64,000 nt of DNA from JAJDXW01 sp965243335 (GTDB lineage Bacteria > Pseudomonadota > Gammaproteobacteria > HK1): positions 434,001 to 498,000 of the forward strand of contig OZ251545.1 in NCBI GenBank assembly GCA_965243335.1, written 5' to 3'. Numbering within the stretch: the first letter of the stretch is position 1; every line of letters begins with the position of its first letter. The position numbers and the translations under genes are program-made. Positions 44,371 through 53,534 of the stretch are shown here, piece by piece. The notes under the pieces are model-generated. The model had not been told where the DNA came from. It searched no databases and saw nothing but the letters and a program-made list of their open reading frames with translations.

Positions 44371-45261
44371 ATGGCCCCCGAAGAAGTGCTCTCCCACCCG
44401 CCGCGCGCGCTCTCCGGGAGCGAGCGCGAGCTCTATTTCGAGAACGGCTACCTCTCCGTCGAACGCTTCGTCGACGGCGAGTGGCTGGAGCGGCTCCGCC
44501 GGATCGCCTTCGGGTTCGTCGAACGGAGCCGCGCCGAGACCCGCTCCGGGGACGTATTCGACCTGGCCCCCGGCCACCGCGCCGACGCGCCCCGCCTTCG
44601 CCGGCTCAAGCGCCCGGACGAGCGGCACGAGACCTTCTGGGAGTTCGCGACCGGGGCCATCGCGGACGTCGCCGCCGATCTGGTCGGCCCCGACGTGGTC
44701 TTCCACCACTCGAAGCTCAACTACAAGTGGAACGACGGGGCGGACCAGGTGGACTGGCATCAGGACATCCAGTTCTACCCCCACACCAACTACAGCCCGC
44801 TCACGATCGGGGTCTACCTCCAGGACACCGCGCTCGACGACGGCGCGCTCGGCTTCATCCCCGGCAGCCATCGGGGCGCCCTCTTCGACCAGTACAACGA
44901 CAAGGGCCAGTGGGCGGGATGCCTCGCGCCCGCCGACGCCTCCGCCCTCCCGGTGTCCACCGCGGTCTACGTCGAGGCGCCGGCCGGGTCCATCACCGTG
45001 CACAACTGCCGCACGGTGCACGGCTCGCCGGCGAGCCGGCGTGACGAGGGGCGCCCGCTCCTCCTCAACGCCTATGCGTCCGCCGACGCCTTTCCGTACA
45101 CCCCGCACCCCGACCCCTCGCGCCACTCCGGAACGGTCGTGCGCGGGAAGCCCGCCCGCTGGGCGCATCACGACCCGCGCCCGTGCCTCATCCCCCCGGA
45201 CTGGTCCGGCGGCTACACCTCCATCTTCGCGGCGCAGACCGGAGAGGACGCGGCGGCCTGA
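44371..45261 (+). CDS. Phytanoyl-CoA dioxygenase (PhyH) family protein
   Basis: An Fe(II)/2-oxoglutarate oxygenase of the PhyH type: VDWHQDIQFYPHTNY carries the HxD metal site (near residue 130) and ITVHNCRTVHGSPASRR the distal histidine and the Arg that binds 2-oxoglutarate. Length 296. Members hydroxylate many small molecules, for example phytanoyl-CoA, ectoine and nucleosides; the substrate is unknown here. It lies 63 bases after the truncated aminotransferase and faces the Rieske oxygenase gene. The 262 bases after it hold no gene. Confidence 0.88.
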   Translation: MAPEEVLSHPPRALSGSERELYFENGYLSVERFVDGEWLERLRRIAFGFVERSRAETRSGDVFDLAPGHRADAPRLRRLKRPDERHETFWEFATGAIADVAADLVGPDVVFHHSKLNYKWNDGADQVDWHQDIQFYPHTNYSPLTIGVYLQDTALDDGALGFIPGSHRGALFDQYNDKGQWAGCLAPADASALPVSTAVYVEAPAGSITVHNCRTVHGSPASRRDEGRPLLLNAYASADAFPYTPHPDPSRHSGTVVRGKPARWAHHDPRPCLIPPDWSGGYTSIFAAQTGEDAAA

Positions 45262-45523
45262 TCCGCCTCTCGGTCGACCTCGAGACGCCAGCCGACCCCA
45301 TCGTCGGCCTCGACCAGGCCCTCTCCCGCGCCTGACCCTTCGCCCGTCGGCGTATCTGCCGTCTCCCGAAGCAAGGTAGACTCGGAATCGGCACAGTCTC
45401 GGGGCGCGATGCGGCTCTTCATCCTGTCGGTCGTCATCCGTCTCGGCCTGCATCACTCGCCCGGGAATGCGGCCCGCGCCCGCGGCCGCCCCGGCGGCGG
45501 CGGGCGTGGCGGCGGCAGGGCGC

Positions 45524-46639
45524 TCATCCGAGGCTGCTCACCACCCGCTCCTGGAAGCTCCGCACCGCGTCTTCCCAGACCGGCGACAACACGCCGCCGG
45601 CCGCGGCCACCTCGGAGGCGCGCCCCTGCTGGAGCCGCACGAGCATCGCGTGGTCTTCGGCGTGCACCCCCCGCCAGAGCTTCACGAGCTGCTCCGCGCG
45701 CGCGTTCAGCTCCGACTCGGGGCCGAGGCTGTAGATCGCCCGGCGCTGGAGGGTGCGGCCCGGCGCGAGCGGCACGGTGAGCTGCACGCCGATCTGGTCC
45801 GGGAGATAGAGCCCGAACACGAAGTTGGGGAACAGGGTGAGATAGCGGGAGTCCGCCGCCAGCGTACCTTCCCGGGCCGCCTCGCCGGAGACGTCGACCG
45901 CGCACCCGAGACAGCCCGGCTCGTTCACGGTGTAGTGGTCGGTGAGCGGCTGCTCGGTGGTCGCCGTGTGCACGAACTGGACGTGATAGGGCTCGATGAA
46001 GTTCTCCAGGATGAGCTTCCAGTTTGCGGGGACCTCGCCGAAGTCGATGGTGGCGACGTGGTGGACCCGGGCGAGATCGACCCCCTCGAGCCGGCGCCGG
46101 AGCGGGGCGACGAACTCCTCGAGGGGCGCCGCCGCGCCGTCCAGGTTGACGAAGATCCAGTCGTGCCACGTCGCCGACCGCACCGGAACGAGCCCGTACC
46201 GCCCCCGGTCGAAGCCGGGCGGCGACGCGCGCGGGTCGCGCCCGCCGAAATAGGGGGTCAGGTGGAGCGCGCCGTCGAGTCCGTACGTCCAGGAGTGGTA
46301 GGGGCACCGGATCGCCCGCCCGGCGTTTCCGGGGGCGTCCACGAGCTTGAGGTTCCGGTGGCGGCACACGTTGTGGAAGGCCCGGACCCGGAGGCCGGCG
46401 TCACGCACGAGGAGGAGCGACCGCCCCGCCACGGTGATCGGGGCCACGTCGCCAGCGCGGGGGAGCTCGTGCGCAAAGCCCGCGAGGACCCATGAGCCGG
46501 CGAAGATCCGCTCGTTCTCGAGCGCGAGGAACGCCTCGCTCGTGTACGCCGTCCCCGGGAGCCCGGAATGCGGCGGCCCCCCCGCCTCGAACGCGGCGAG
46601 GGCCTCGGCCCCCAGGATGGATTGCAGCGATTCGCTCAT
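45524..46639 (-). CDS. Rieske-type oxygenase, alpha subunit
   Basis: A Rieske 2Fe-2S centre (CRHRNLKL near residue 92 and CPYHSW near 112) and a mononuclear iron site (ENFIEPYHVQFVH near 208) are visible. Length 371. The general pattern resembles GbcA/choline-monooxygenase-like members that act on quaternary amines, but the substrate is not certain. ATG 46639 overlaps the metA stop (ATGA), so its expression is tied to metA. No reductase gene is in the neighbourhood. Confidence 0.88.
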   Translation of the reverse strand: MSESLQSILGAEALAAFEAGGPPHSGLPGTAYTSEAFLALENERIFAGSWVLAGFAHELPRAGDVAPITVAGRSLLLVRDAGLRVRAFHNVCRHRNLKLVDAPGNAGRAIRCPYHSWTYGLDGALHLTPYFGGRDPRASPPGFDRGRYGLVPVRSATWHDWIFVNLDGAAAPLEEFVAPLRRRLEGVDLARVHHVATIDFGEVPANWKLILENFIEPYHVQFVHTATTEQPLTDHYTVNEPGCLGCAVDVSGEAAREGTLAADSRYLTLFPNFVFGLYLPDQIGVQLTVPLAPGRTLQRRAIYSLGPESELNARAEQLVKLWRGVHAEDHAMLVRLQQGRASEVAAAGGVLSPVWEDAVRSFQERVVSSLG

Positions 46640-47742
46640 GCCTCTCTCCCGAGGACGCCGGCGGCGTTACGGACTCCGCCGAGGGCGAGGGGGTCGTCCG
46701 GGTCGACCCCCGCCGCATAGGGGCGCCGCCGGTCGTAGTCGGTGAGCTGGTAGACGAGCCCGAGCCAGTTGTTGACGAGGGCCTTGCCGGTGTCCGTCCA
46801 GGTGTTGTCGAGCTCGGGCAGCGCCTCCGCCTCCGGGAATTCTGGCAGGGGCGCGCCGGAGCCGCGCGCCCGCTCCACCTCGCCGCGCCAGGCCGCGAAG
46901 CGCCGCTCGACGTTCGGCGGGAAGTAGTTCTCGGGGGAGGGCGGGTAGTCCTCCCGCTCCCCGCGCAGGAACCTTCCCGCCTCCCGCTTGTACTCCTTGA
47001 GCAGGCTCTCCCGGTCGTACTCCGGGTGCCCCTGGAAGTAGACGAAGCGGAAGCCGTCCGGGCTCGTCGCGACCAGGACCCCGCCGTCGCCGCTCTCGAC
47101 GAGCACCCGCAGGCCCGCCGCCTCCATCTGCGCGCGGGCCACGTCGTTGAACCGGGAGTGGGGGGTCTCGAAACGGGTGTTGATCCCGGCGACGAGGGGA
47201 TGGGCCCGGTCCCGCACCCGATGCGAGTAGACCCCCCACCGCTTCTCCGGAAGGTGGGTGCGCCGCACCCCGTGCATCCACTGGAGCGCGGCGTGGCTCG
47301 CGAGGCAGGAGCAGAGGATGGACGCGACGTTCTCCCGCCCCCAGGCGAGGACCTCGATGAGCGGCTCCCAGAACGCCTCCCGGGTGAGGTCGGCCTCGGT
47401 GACGTTCGCGCCGGTCACGATGAGCGCGTCGAGCCCTTCGCGCTGCAGGCGCTCGAACGGCTCGTAGAACCGCTCCACCCGTTCGCGCGCCTCGCGCCCG
47501 CGCTCCACGCCGGCCATCGTGAACGGATGCACGAAGAGCTGGGCGATCCGGTTCGAGGCCCCGATGAGCCGCAGGAACTGCCGCTCGGTGGCCGCCAGGG
47601 CGGCGTCCGGCATCAGGTTGAGGAGCCCGACGTGGAGCTCGCGGATGTCCTGCCGCCGCGCGCGCTCGGGGTCGAGGATCTCCTGCCCCTCGCTGCGGAG
47701 CCGGTCGAAGGTCGGGAGGGCGGAATGGGCGACGAGAGGCAT
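46636..47742 (-). CDS. metA: Homoserine O-succinyltransferase (MetA family)
   Basis: MetA-type acyltransferase: RELHVGLLNLMPDAALAATE near residue 35, the nucleophile Cys in CSCLASHAALQW near 145, the YFQGHPEYDRESLL histidine/glutamate region near 234. Length 368 is slightly longer than E. coli MetA owing to a C-terminal extension. It activates homoserine for methionine synthesis; whether the acyl donor is succinyl- or acetyl-CoA cannot be read with certainty. Unusually it forms a transcription unit with a Rieske oxygenase. Confidence 0.92.
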   Translation of the reverse strand: MPLVAHSALPTFDRLRSEGQEILDPERARRQDIRELHVGLLNLMPDAALAATERQFLRLIGASNRIAQLFVHPFTMAGVERGREARERVERFYEPFERLQREGLDALIVTGANVTEADLTREAFWEPLIEVLAWGRENVASILCSCLASHAALQWMHGVRRTHLPEKRWGVYSHRVRDRAHPLVAGINTRFETPHSRFNDVARAQMEAAGLRVLVESGDGGVLVATSPDGFRFVYFQGHPEYDRESLLKEYKREAGRFLRGEREDYPPSPENYFPPNVERRFAAWRGEVERARGSGAPLPEFPEAEALPELDNTWTDTGKALVNNWLGLVYQLTDYDRRRPYAAGVDPDDPLALGGVRNAAGVLGREA

Positions 47743-47945
47743 CGGTCTTTCGTTCGGAATGGGGAGGGTGATGGGGGCGGGGCGGGGCCGTTCAGTTCAG
47801 GCGGGGCGGTAGTGGCGGCGGGCGGAGCGCGGAGCTTTGGTTCGGGGAGGCGGCGGCCTTCGCGCGCGGGCGGGGGCGGTCGGCGGGAGTCCGGGCCGGG
47901 GTCCGAGGGCGGTCGGGGGCCGGGGCGCGCGGACCGCCGCCGGCC

Positions 47946-48818
47946 TCAGCCGCTGCTCGCGCGGGCGGGGGCCGCGCCGGCCGCGTCCAGGATGCCGGCC
48001 ACGAGGTCGAGGAAGTCCGCCTCGTCGCGCACCCCCTCCGCCATGCGCGCCTCCACGGTGTAGCCGTGGCGGCGCGAGATCGCCTCGTAGCGCGGACGCC
48101 GGTGGGCGACCAGCGACGGGAACACCCACTGCACGAAGTCGTCCGGCTCGACCTCCGCCGGCTCGCCGAGGCCCCGTTCCGCGAGGTAGGCGGCGAGCCG
48201 CGCGTCGAAGAACGCTTCCGGGTAGTAGAGCGGCTTCGGGTCCGCGCGCTGGCGCGCCACCAGATCGCCCTCCATGCCCGCGTCGGCCCGCAGGTAGAGG
48301 ACGAGGGTATGCTCGGCGAGGGTCGGGACCACGGTCGGGTCCTCGATCTCGCACACGCTCCCGCCCGCGTCGTTCACGAAGTGGTCGTAGCCGTAGATGG
48401 CGCGGCTGCGTTCGATGAACCCCGGGACGTCCTTCATCGCGCCCACCTCCGCGTCGTGGTGCAGGCGCTGGCGGCGCCGGAACTCGCGCACGGTGAGGCC
48501 GCCGCGCGCCGGGTCGCCGACCTTGCCGAGGAACGTGGACACCGGCTGGAGGTTGTCGACGGTGACGTTGCTCTTGACGTAGATCGAGTCGGTGCGGAGG
48601 AGGTCGCGCAGGAAGTCGACCTGCATCGCCTGGCGCTTGATGTTGTCGAGGATCGGCTCGTCGAGGTAGCGGGTGCCGATCCGGTAGTCCCCCGAGTAGT
48701 GGAACCAGTTGCTCTTCGGGAGGCGGTTGGAGAGGGCGGTCTTCCCCACCCCGGACATCCCGAGCAGGGTCACCGCCTTGTGCGGCCAGTCGAGGAACTC
48801 GCGGGCGGTCATGCGCAC
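47946..48818 (-). CDS. P-loop ATPase/kinase-like protein
   Basis: LLGMSGVGKTALSNRL near residue 18 is a Walker A motif in a small-kinase or shikimate-kinase-like context, and the following NWFHYSGDYRIGTRYLDEPI resembles kinase acceptor regions. No family name can be given. It lies 203 bases upstream of metA on the same strand. The 203-bp spacer has no clear gene. ATG 48818 gives a normal start; three residues later another ATG exists. Confidence 0.7.
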   Translation of the reverse strand: MRMTAREFLDWPHKAVTLLGMSGVGKTALSNRLPKSNWFHYSGDYRIGTRYLDEPILDNIKRQAMQVDFLRDLLRTDSIYVKSNVTVDNLQPVSTFLGKVGDPARGGLTVREFRRRQRLHHDAEVGAMKDVPGFIERSRAIYGYDHFVNDAGGSVCEIEDPTVVPTLAEHTLVLYLRADAGMEGDLVARQRADPKPLYYPEAFFDARLAAYLAERGLGEPAEVEPDDFVQWVFPSLVAHRRPRYEAISRRHGYTVEARMAEGVRDEADFLDLVAGILDAAGAAPARASSG

Positions 48819-48884
48819 GGGACCATCTCCCCGGAATACCCTGGACCCGGGCCCGGAAGACCCGGGCCGCCTGCTTCGAGCCGC

Positions 48885-49520
48885 CTACTTGAGCGGCGAG
48901 TGGGCGGCCGGCAGCAGGATCGTCGAATGCATCTCCTCGAGGAGCGGCCCCGCCTTCCCCAGGAACTCCTTCCAGCGCGGGTCCGCGGCGACCGCCGCCC
49001 GCCGCTCGGTGCGCGCGTCCACCGACGGGTAGGCCCACAGGTGGGAGACCTCGTTCGGCTGCCCCGCCTCGGTGATCCAGGCCCCGACGTTCTTCGAGTA
49101 CTCCTCGCGCATCGGCATGATCGCCTGGAAGTGCTTCGCCCACTCGCGCACCCGCCCCGGCGCGGTGCGGTAGTTGCGGTACTCGTAGACGTTGCCCCCG
49201 GAGGCCGGCGCCTTGAGCGGGAGGATGGGGTCGAGGAGCCGGACGTCCTGGCGCACGAGGTGCTCGCGGATGAGCGGGACGTACTCCTTCGCCCACCGTT
49301 CGTTCTTCGCCAGCTCGCCCCGGAGCCGGTGGCGCTCGTTGAGGTCGGCGTAGCTCCAGAGATGCATGACCTGGTTGAGCGGGCCGATCTCCGTCAGCCA
49401 GTAGCCCTCCAGCTTGCCGTAGTCGTCGCCGCGGATCGCGCGGCCGACCTCGCCCGCGTTCTTCGCCACGGTCGGGCCGGCGCCGGCCCGCAGGGTGTAG
49501 GTGCGAAGCTCGTAGATCAC
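48885..49520 (-). CDS. NIPSNAP family protein
   Basis: Two ferredoxin-like alpha-beta repeats, each opening with YELRTYTLRAG or YEYRNYRTAPG and carrying EVSHLWAYPS/QVMHLWSYAD. This is the NIPSNAP pattern. GTG 49520 with GGAGAG upstream gives 211 residues. Function in bacteria is poorly defined; members often sit near oxidative or ring-cleavage metabolism. It is the first gene of the minus-strand series that continues to the ATPase, metA and Rieske genes. Confidence 0.85.
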   Translation of the reverse strand: MIYELRTYTLRAGAGPTVAKNAGEVGRAIRGDDYGKLEGYWLTEIGPLNQVMHLWSYADLNERHRLRGELAKNERWAKEYVPLIREHLVRQDVRLLDPILPLKAPASGGNVYEYRNYRTAPGRVREWAKHFQAIMPMREEYSKNVGAWITEAGQPNEVSHLWAYPSVDARTERRAAVAADPRWKEFLGKAGPLLEEMHSTILLPAAHSPLK

Positions 49521-49699
49521 GTTCTCTCCTCCCGGATGGGTCTGCCGCCCGGCGCGCCCGGCGCCGCCGAGGCCACAGCATACCGCAGCCGGGGGCGGCG
49601 GGGCGGCGCCAAGCGCCGCCGGGGCGACCGTCCGAGGCGCGGTCCGGGGCGGCCCGTACACTATACGGCTGGGGCGGTGGAGGATGGCGGGGCGGCGCG

Positions 49700-50968
49700 A
49701 TGGCGGCCACGGTCGAAGCGGGAGGCGCTACCGGAGCGGCGGCGCGGCGCGGTTCCGCCCGGGCCGTCGCGGTCGTCAGCACCGCCCACTTCACGAGCCA
49801 CTTCTACCTCCTGCTCCTCCCCCCGCTCTTTCCCCTCCTTCGCGACGCGTACGAGGTGGGGTACACCGAGCTCGGCTTCGCGGTCAGCGTCTTCAGCATC
49901 GTCACCGCCTGCGCCCAGGCCCCGGTCGGATTCGCGGTGGACCGCTTCGGGGCGCGCCGGCTCCTCGCCGCCGGACTGCTGCTCGAAGGGGCCGCCTTCG
50001 TGCTCATCGGGCTCGCCCCGTTCTATGGGGCGCTGGTCGCCCTGATGGCGGTGGCGGGGCTCGCCAACTCGGTGTACCACCCGGCCGACTACTCGCTCCT
50101 CAACGCCTCGGTGAACCCGCGCCGCATGGGGCGCGCGTTCTCCTTCCACACCTCGGCCGGGATGCTCGGCAACGCGGTCGCCCCGGTGACGATGGTGTTC
50201 CTGATGGCGTTCCTGGACTGGCGCGCGGCCCTCACCCTGTGCGGCGGTGTCGGCATCGCGGTGGGGCTGCTGGTGGCGTGCAGCGGCCGGGTGCTGAGGG
50301 AGGGGCCGGGCGGGGCGGGCGACGGCGCCGCCGGGAGGGTTGCGGCGGGGGCGGCGGCCGGCGGGGCGGCGGGCCTCCGCGGCGTCCGGCTCCTCATGAG
50401 CGCCCCGATCCTCCTCGGGACCCTGTTCTTCTTCGGGATCTCGGTCGCCGGGTACGGCATCCACTCGTTCAGCGTGTCGGCCCTCCACGTCCTCCACGAC
50501 GCCCCCATCGCCGCCGCCACGACGGTGCTCACCGCCTACCTCTTCGCCTCCCCGGTCGGGGTCCTCGCGGGGGGCTGGGCGGCGGACCGGATCCGGCGCC
50601 GCCACGACGCGTTCGCGGCGGCCTGCATCGTGCTGGTGGCGGTGTGCATCGGGGCGGTGGCCGCCTTCCGGCCCCCGCTCGCCGTCATCGCGGGCTTCTT
50701 CGTCGTCGCGGGCTTCTTCTCGGGGATGGTGGCGCCGTCGCGCGACATGCTCATCCGTTCGATGTCGCCGCCCGGCGAGATCGCGAAGGTGTTCGGGTTC
50801 GTCTCGACCGGCTTCAACCTGGGCGGGATCGTCGCGCCGGTGACGTTCGGGTTCCTGCTCGACCGGAGCGACCCCGGGATCGTGTTCTGGGCCGTCGCCC
50901 TGGCGAGCCTCGCCACCGTCTTCACGGTGCTCACCACCGGCCGGGCGCGCGCGCCGCGCCGACCCTGA
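49700..50968 (+). CDS. MFS transporter
   Basis: About twelve hydrophobic helices, with the MFS loop-2 motif GFAVDRFGARRLLAAG near residue 72 and a repeat GGWAADRIRRRHDA near 290. It moves a small solute or drug by proton symport or antiport; the substrate is unknown. It is divergent from the NIPSNAP gene, and TACACTATACGGC at about 49659-49671 may include a promoter. ATG 49700 is the natural start. Confidence 0.88.
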   Translation: MAATVEAGGATGAAARRGSARAVAVVSTAHFTSHFYLLLLPPLFPLLRDAYEVGYTELGFAVSVFSIVTACAQAPVGFAVDRFGARRLLAAGLLLEGAAFVLIGLAPFYGALVALMAVAGLANSVYHPADYSLLNASVNPRRMGRAFSFHTSAGMLGNAVAPVTMVFLMAFLDWRAALTLCGGVGIAVGLLVACSGRVLREGPGGAGDGAAGRVAAGAAAGGAAGLRGVRLLMSAPILLGTLFFFGISVAGYGIHSFSVSALHVLHDAPIAAATTVLTAYLFASPVGVLAGGWAADRIRRRHDAFAAACIVLVAVCIGAVAAFRPPLAVIAGFFVVAGFFSGMVAPSRDMLIRSMSPPGEIAKVFGFVSTGFNLGGIVAPVTFGFLLDRSDPGIVFWAVALASLATVFTVLTTGRARAPRRP

Positions 50969-51135
50969 TCCGCCTCCACTGGTGGTCTGCAACGGCGCCG
51001 CCGGCTGCGCCCGCCACGGTGCGGAGGTCCGCCGCGCCGGAGACGCCGCCCGCGCCGATTCGTTCTCGGCTTCGGCTTGACACGTCCGTAACGCCATTTC
51101 AGACTTGGTCGGACTTAGCTATTCAGGAGCATCCG

Positions 51136-51387
51136 ATGAAGGTCAACATGCACGAGGCCAAGTCGCAGCTCTCCCGTCTGGCCGAGCTGGCCTGGCAGGG
51201 GGAGGAGGTCGTGATCTGCAAGGCCGGCAAGCCCTGGCTGCACCTGGTACCGTACCGGGGAGGGATGGAAGCGCGAAAGATGGGCGGGCTGGAAGGGCAG
51301 ATCTGGATGTCCGAGGACTTCGACGAGGAGGATGAAGAGCTCATCGAGGCGATCGAGAGCTCGAAGATCTTCCCGGACGAGGACTGA
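51136..51387 (+). CDS. Phd/YefM-type antitoxin
   Basis: Starts MKVNMHEAKSQLSRLAELA, the classic Phd/YefM opening, and has an acidic C-terminal tail that would bind the toxin. 83 residues. CAGGAG lies before ATG 51136. TTGACA at 51077-51082 is a candidate -35 and the region is less GC-rich. It is followed two bases later by the PIN toxin gene. Confidence 0.9.
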   Translation: MKVNMHEAKSQLSRLAELAWQGEEVVICKAGKPWLHLVPYRGGMEARKMGGLEGQIWMSEDFDEEDEELIEAIESSKIFPDED

Positions 51388-51389
51388 CC

Positions 51390-51770
51390 ATGCGCCGCCT
51401 GTTGCTGGACACCCATGCCTTCGTGTGGTGTCTGTCCGAGGTATCGAAGCTGGTCGAAGCCGCCCGCGCGGCAATCGCCGACCCGCGCAACGAGGTCTTC
51501 GTCAGCGCCGTCACCGGGTGGGAGATAGCGGTCAAGCGGGCGAAGGGACGGATGAGCGCGCCGGACAACCTGACGGCGATGGTTGACGAAAGGGGCTTCA
51601 CCCACCTGCCCCTGACCTTCCACCACACGGAGCAGGCGGGCAGTCTCCCGATGCGCCACCGGGATCCCTTCGACCGGTTCCTGATCGCCCAGGCCCAGGC
51701 GGAAGGGCTCGTCCTCGTCACCAGGGACGCCCGCATTCCGCTCTACGGTGTCCGCACGATGGCGGCGTAG
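51390..51770 (+). CDS. PIN-domain (VapC-type) toxin
   Basis: A PIN nuclease with conserved acidic residues: LLLDTHAFVWCLSE at the start, VSAVTGWEIAVK near residue 38, RDPFDRFLIAQAQAE near 88 and TRDARI near 110. It is probably an RNase that is held by the antitoxin encoded immediately upstream. The pair is a type II toxin-antitoxin module next to the RiPP locus. Confidence 0.9.
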   Translation: MRRLLLDTHAFVWCLSEVSKLVEAARAAIADPRNEVFVSAVTGWEIAVKRAKGRMSAPDNLTAMVDERGFTHLPLTFHHTEQAGSLPMRHRDPFDRFLIAQAQAEGLVLVTRDARIPLYGVRTMAA

Positions 51771-51923
51771 GACGGGCCGGACGGCAACACCTGTCCATCC
51801 CCCCCACGTCCCGGCTTGCCGTTCGCCCGCGAACCGATCGCCCTCCCTGGGCCTGTTGCGTCATACGCGAGATCAGTCGCCCGGCCAGACCCGGGGACGT
51901 CCCCCTCGCCCTGCGTGGGACGA

Positions 51924-51962
51924 GACTCGGGGTTGCCGCCCGATCCGTCCTCTCCTTATGAT
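51924..51962 (+). promoter_or_regulatory. Shared promoter-like box 1
   Basis: GACTCGGGGTTGCCGCCCGA contains a TTGCCG -35-like hexamer at 51933-51938; TATGAT at 51957-51962 lies 18 bases further on. The upstream half matches five other boxes in this locus. It precedes the first paralogue gene by about 90 bases. Confidence 0.6.
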
Positions 51963-52049
51963 TGCCTGCGAAGTCCGCTACGACCGTGACGCGGGTAAGA
52001 ACCCGCTTCGGATCGGGGATTCGCTCCCGTCTGCGTTCCAGGAGGAGAC

Positions 52050-53105
52050 ATGGGCGCCTCCTTCGCTTCGCTCCTCGAAGGGTGCTGCTCCCTGTTCCCG
52101 CCGGAGCTGGTCGGCGACAGCGGCTGGGAGCGTCTGCTGGACCGGGCGAGGCGGCTGCCCCGTTCGGTGTCCGATTCCCCATTCGGCTTCGAATTCCATC
52201 TCGGGAAGCCGAGCCCGGAGGCCGACCTCTGCGTCGTGGCGCCCGCGGGGTCGGACCTGTCGCGCCACTACGTTGCCGAGGGGACCCGGGCCGAGCCGGG
52301 GTCGCCGGCCGCCGCCCTCGCGGCCGGACTGCGAGCGCAGGCCGAGGATCCGGATTCGTACCTCGCCCGCTCCGTGGCCGGCCTGATACTGGAGTACGAT
52401 CTGGCCGGGCTCGCGCCGGACCGGCCGCCGCCTCCCCCCGGGATCTTCCTCGCGCCGCGGCGCGACGCGCCCGGGTCGCGGGACGGCGTCTTCGAGCACC
52501 CGGACCCCGCCGGCCTGCTCGCGGCGCTGGCCGCCACCGTCGGCTGGAACGGCCACGAGGACGTGCTCGGAGCGGCCGAGCGCATCTACGCGGCGCTGCC
52601 GGAAGGGGGCTACGTACTCCAGGCCGGCGCCCTCCCCGCGCGTTCCCCGCGGGCGTTCCGGATGCTTCTCGCGGGTATCGCCCAGGAGGAGGTTCCCGCC
52701 CTGCTGGAGCAGTTGGAATGGCCCGGCCCGGCGGCCGCGGCGGCGGACGTGCTCGCCTTGATGGACGACCTCGTCGCCTACGTCATCGTGAGCCTGGACG
52801 TGGACGCGCGGGGGCCGGGTCCGCGCCTCGGTCTGGAGCTGTACCGTCCCTGGAAGTGGTCCGCCGTCGACCGCACGGGGTGGCTCCCCTTCATCGCGCG
52901 GCTCGTGGAGTGCGGCTGGTGCCTTCCCGCGAAAGCCGAGGGGCTGCGGCGCTGGCCGGGCGCTGAGAGGCTGCTCGGCGGCGAAAGGCTCCACTTCGTC
53001 CGCCAGGGCATCAACCACGTCAAGGTCGTCGTCGAACGGGGCGCCCGGACGGAGGCGAAGGCCTACGTCGGCATGGAAGTCCGCCCGCACGAATCGACGG
53101 CATGA
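52050..53105 (+). CDS. RiPP-locus protein of unknown family, paralogue 1
   Basis: A soluble, Trp-containing 351-residue protein, clearly homologous to the genes at 57614 (close) and 53850 (more distant). Shared blocks are PPELVG..GWERLLDRAR near the start, EYDL.GLAP near 120, VGWNGHE..LG near 168, RLGLELYRPWKWSAVDRTGW near 263 and INHVKVVVERGARTEAKAYV near 320. Its 5' leader of about 90 bases, up to the ribosome site GGAGGAGA, also resembles that of the 57614 gene. I cannot assign a known family; association with precursors suggests a role in recognising or modifying peptides. Confidence 0.75.
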   Translation: MGASFASLLEGCCSLFPPELVGDSGWERLLDRARRLPRSVSDSPFGFEFHLGKPSPEADLCVVAPAGSDLSRHYVAEGTRAEPGSPAAALAAGLRAQAEDPDSYLARSVAGLILEYDLAGLAPDRPPPPPGIFLAPRRDAPGSRDGVFEHPDPAGLLAALAATVGWNGHEDVLGAAERIYAALPEGGYVLQAGALPARSPRAFRMLLAGIAQEEVPALLEQLEWPGPAAAAADVLALMDDLVAYVIVSLDVDARGPGPRLGLELYRPWKWSAVDRTGWLPFIARLVECGWCLPAKAEGLRRWPGAERLLGGERLHFVRQGINHVKVVVERGARTEAKAYVGMEVRPHESTA

Positions 53106-53198
53106 GAATTCGCCTTTCCCGGCGGCGAAGGCCTGCGCCGGCATGAGCGCACTCCGTACGGATCGATGCTCCGCTCCCCGCGGGAACGACCGCCGGTC

Positions 53199-53252
53199 CC
53201 CGCGGAAGCGGGCAGCCTGAAGAACCCCGCCGCGCCCATGCCTCGACCCGGG
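53199..53252 (+). repeat. Hairpin-plus-tail intergenic repeat after paralogue 1
   Basis: CCCGC-GGAA-GCGGG forms a 5-bp stem, then CCTGAAGAACCCCGCCGCGC and CCATGCCTCGACCC continue as the family tail. Relative of the copies at 57444 and 25563-25757. Confidence 0.6.
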
Positions 53253-53286
53253 ACCGGGGTGGACGGTATGTAAGGAACGGACGAGC

Positions 53287-53430
53287 GAGACCGTGCGGGG
53301 CGGGATGCCGATCGTCCGCCCTGCCTCCCGGATCGCCTTCCAGCAGGAGGCGGACGTCCTTTCCGCCCTTCCCGTCGAGGACGACGGCTCTCCGCGATCC
53401 CTGGCGTGCGTCCGCGATACGGGTCCGTGA
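53287..53430 (+). pseudogene. Decayed copy of the small ORF found at 55726
   Basis: The frame VRGGMPIVRPASRIAFQQEA closely parallels VRGGAPIVCLASRIAFKQEA at 55760-55820, then DVLSALP diverges and the frame stops at 53430. The upstream ATG equivalent is replaced by GTAAGG. It lies before precursor 1, whereas the intact gene lies after precursor 2. Confidence 0.6.
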
Positions 53431-53435
53431 CACGT

Positions 53436-53475
53436 CAAATTAGGGTTGGCATCCGGTTCGGTGACCGCCAAGAAT
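53436..53475 (+). promoter_or_regulatory. Shared promoter-like box 2 (precursor 1)
   Basis: CAAATTAGGGTTGGCATCC has TTGGCA at 53446-53451; AAGAAT at 53470-53475, spaced 18 bases, is a weak -10. The AAATTAGGG block is identical in boxes 3 and 5. Confidence 0.6.
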
Positions 53476-53534
53476 GCTGCCCCGGGAAGCGCAACCGCAT
53501 GATGTGGGCTATACCACCCGAGAGGAGCGAACCC

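Larger units (their letters stand above)
53106..53534. other. Spacer between paralogue 1 and precursor 1
   Basis: Contains, in order, a hairpin-plus-tail repeat, a decayed copy of the small open reading frame seen at 55726, and promoter-like box 2. All three are listed separately. No other gene is visible. Confidence 0.6.

Noticed and set aside
48885..49661. Longer NIPSNAP start at 49661
   Set aside because: The extra 47 residues are Ala/Pro-rich and unconserved, while GTG 49520 has a good ribosome site.
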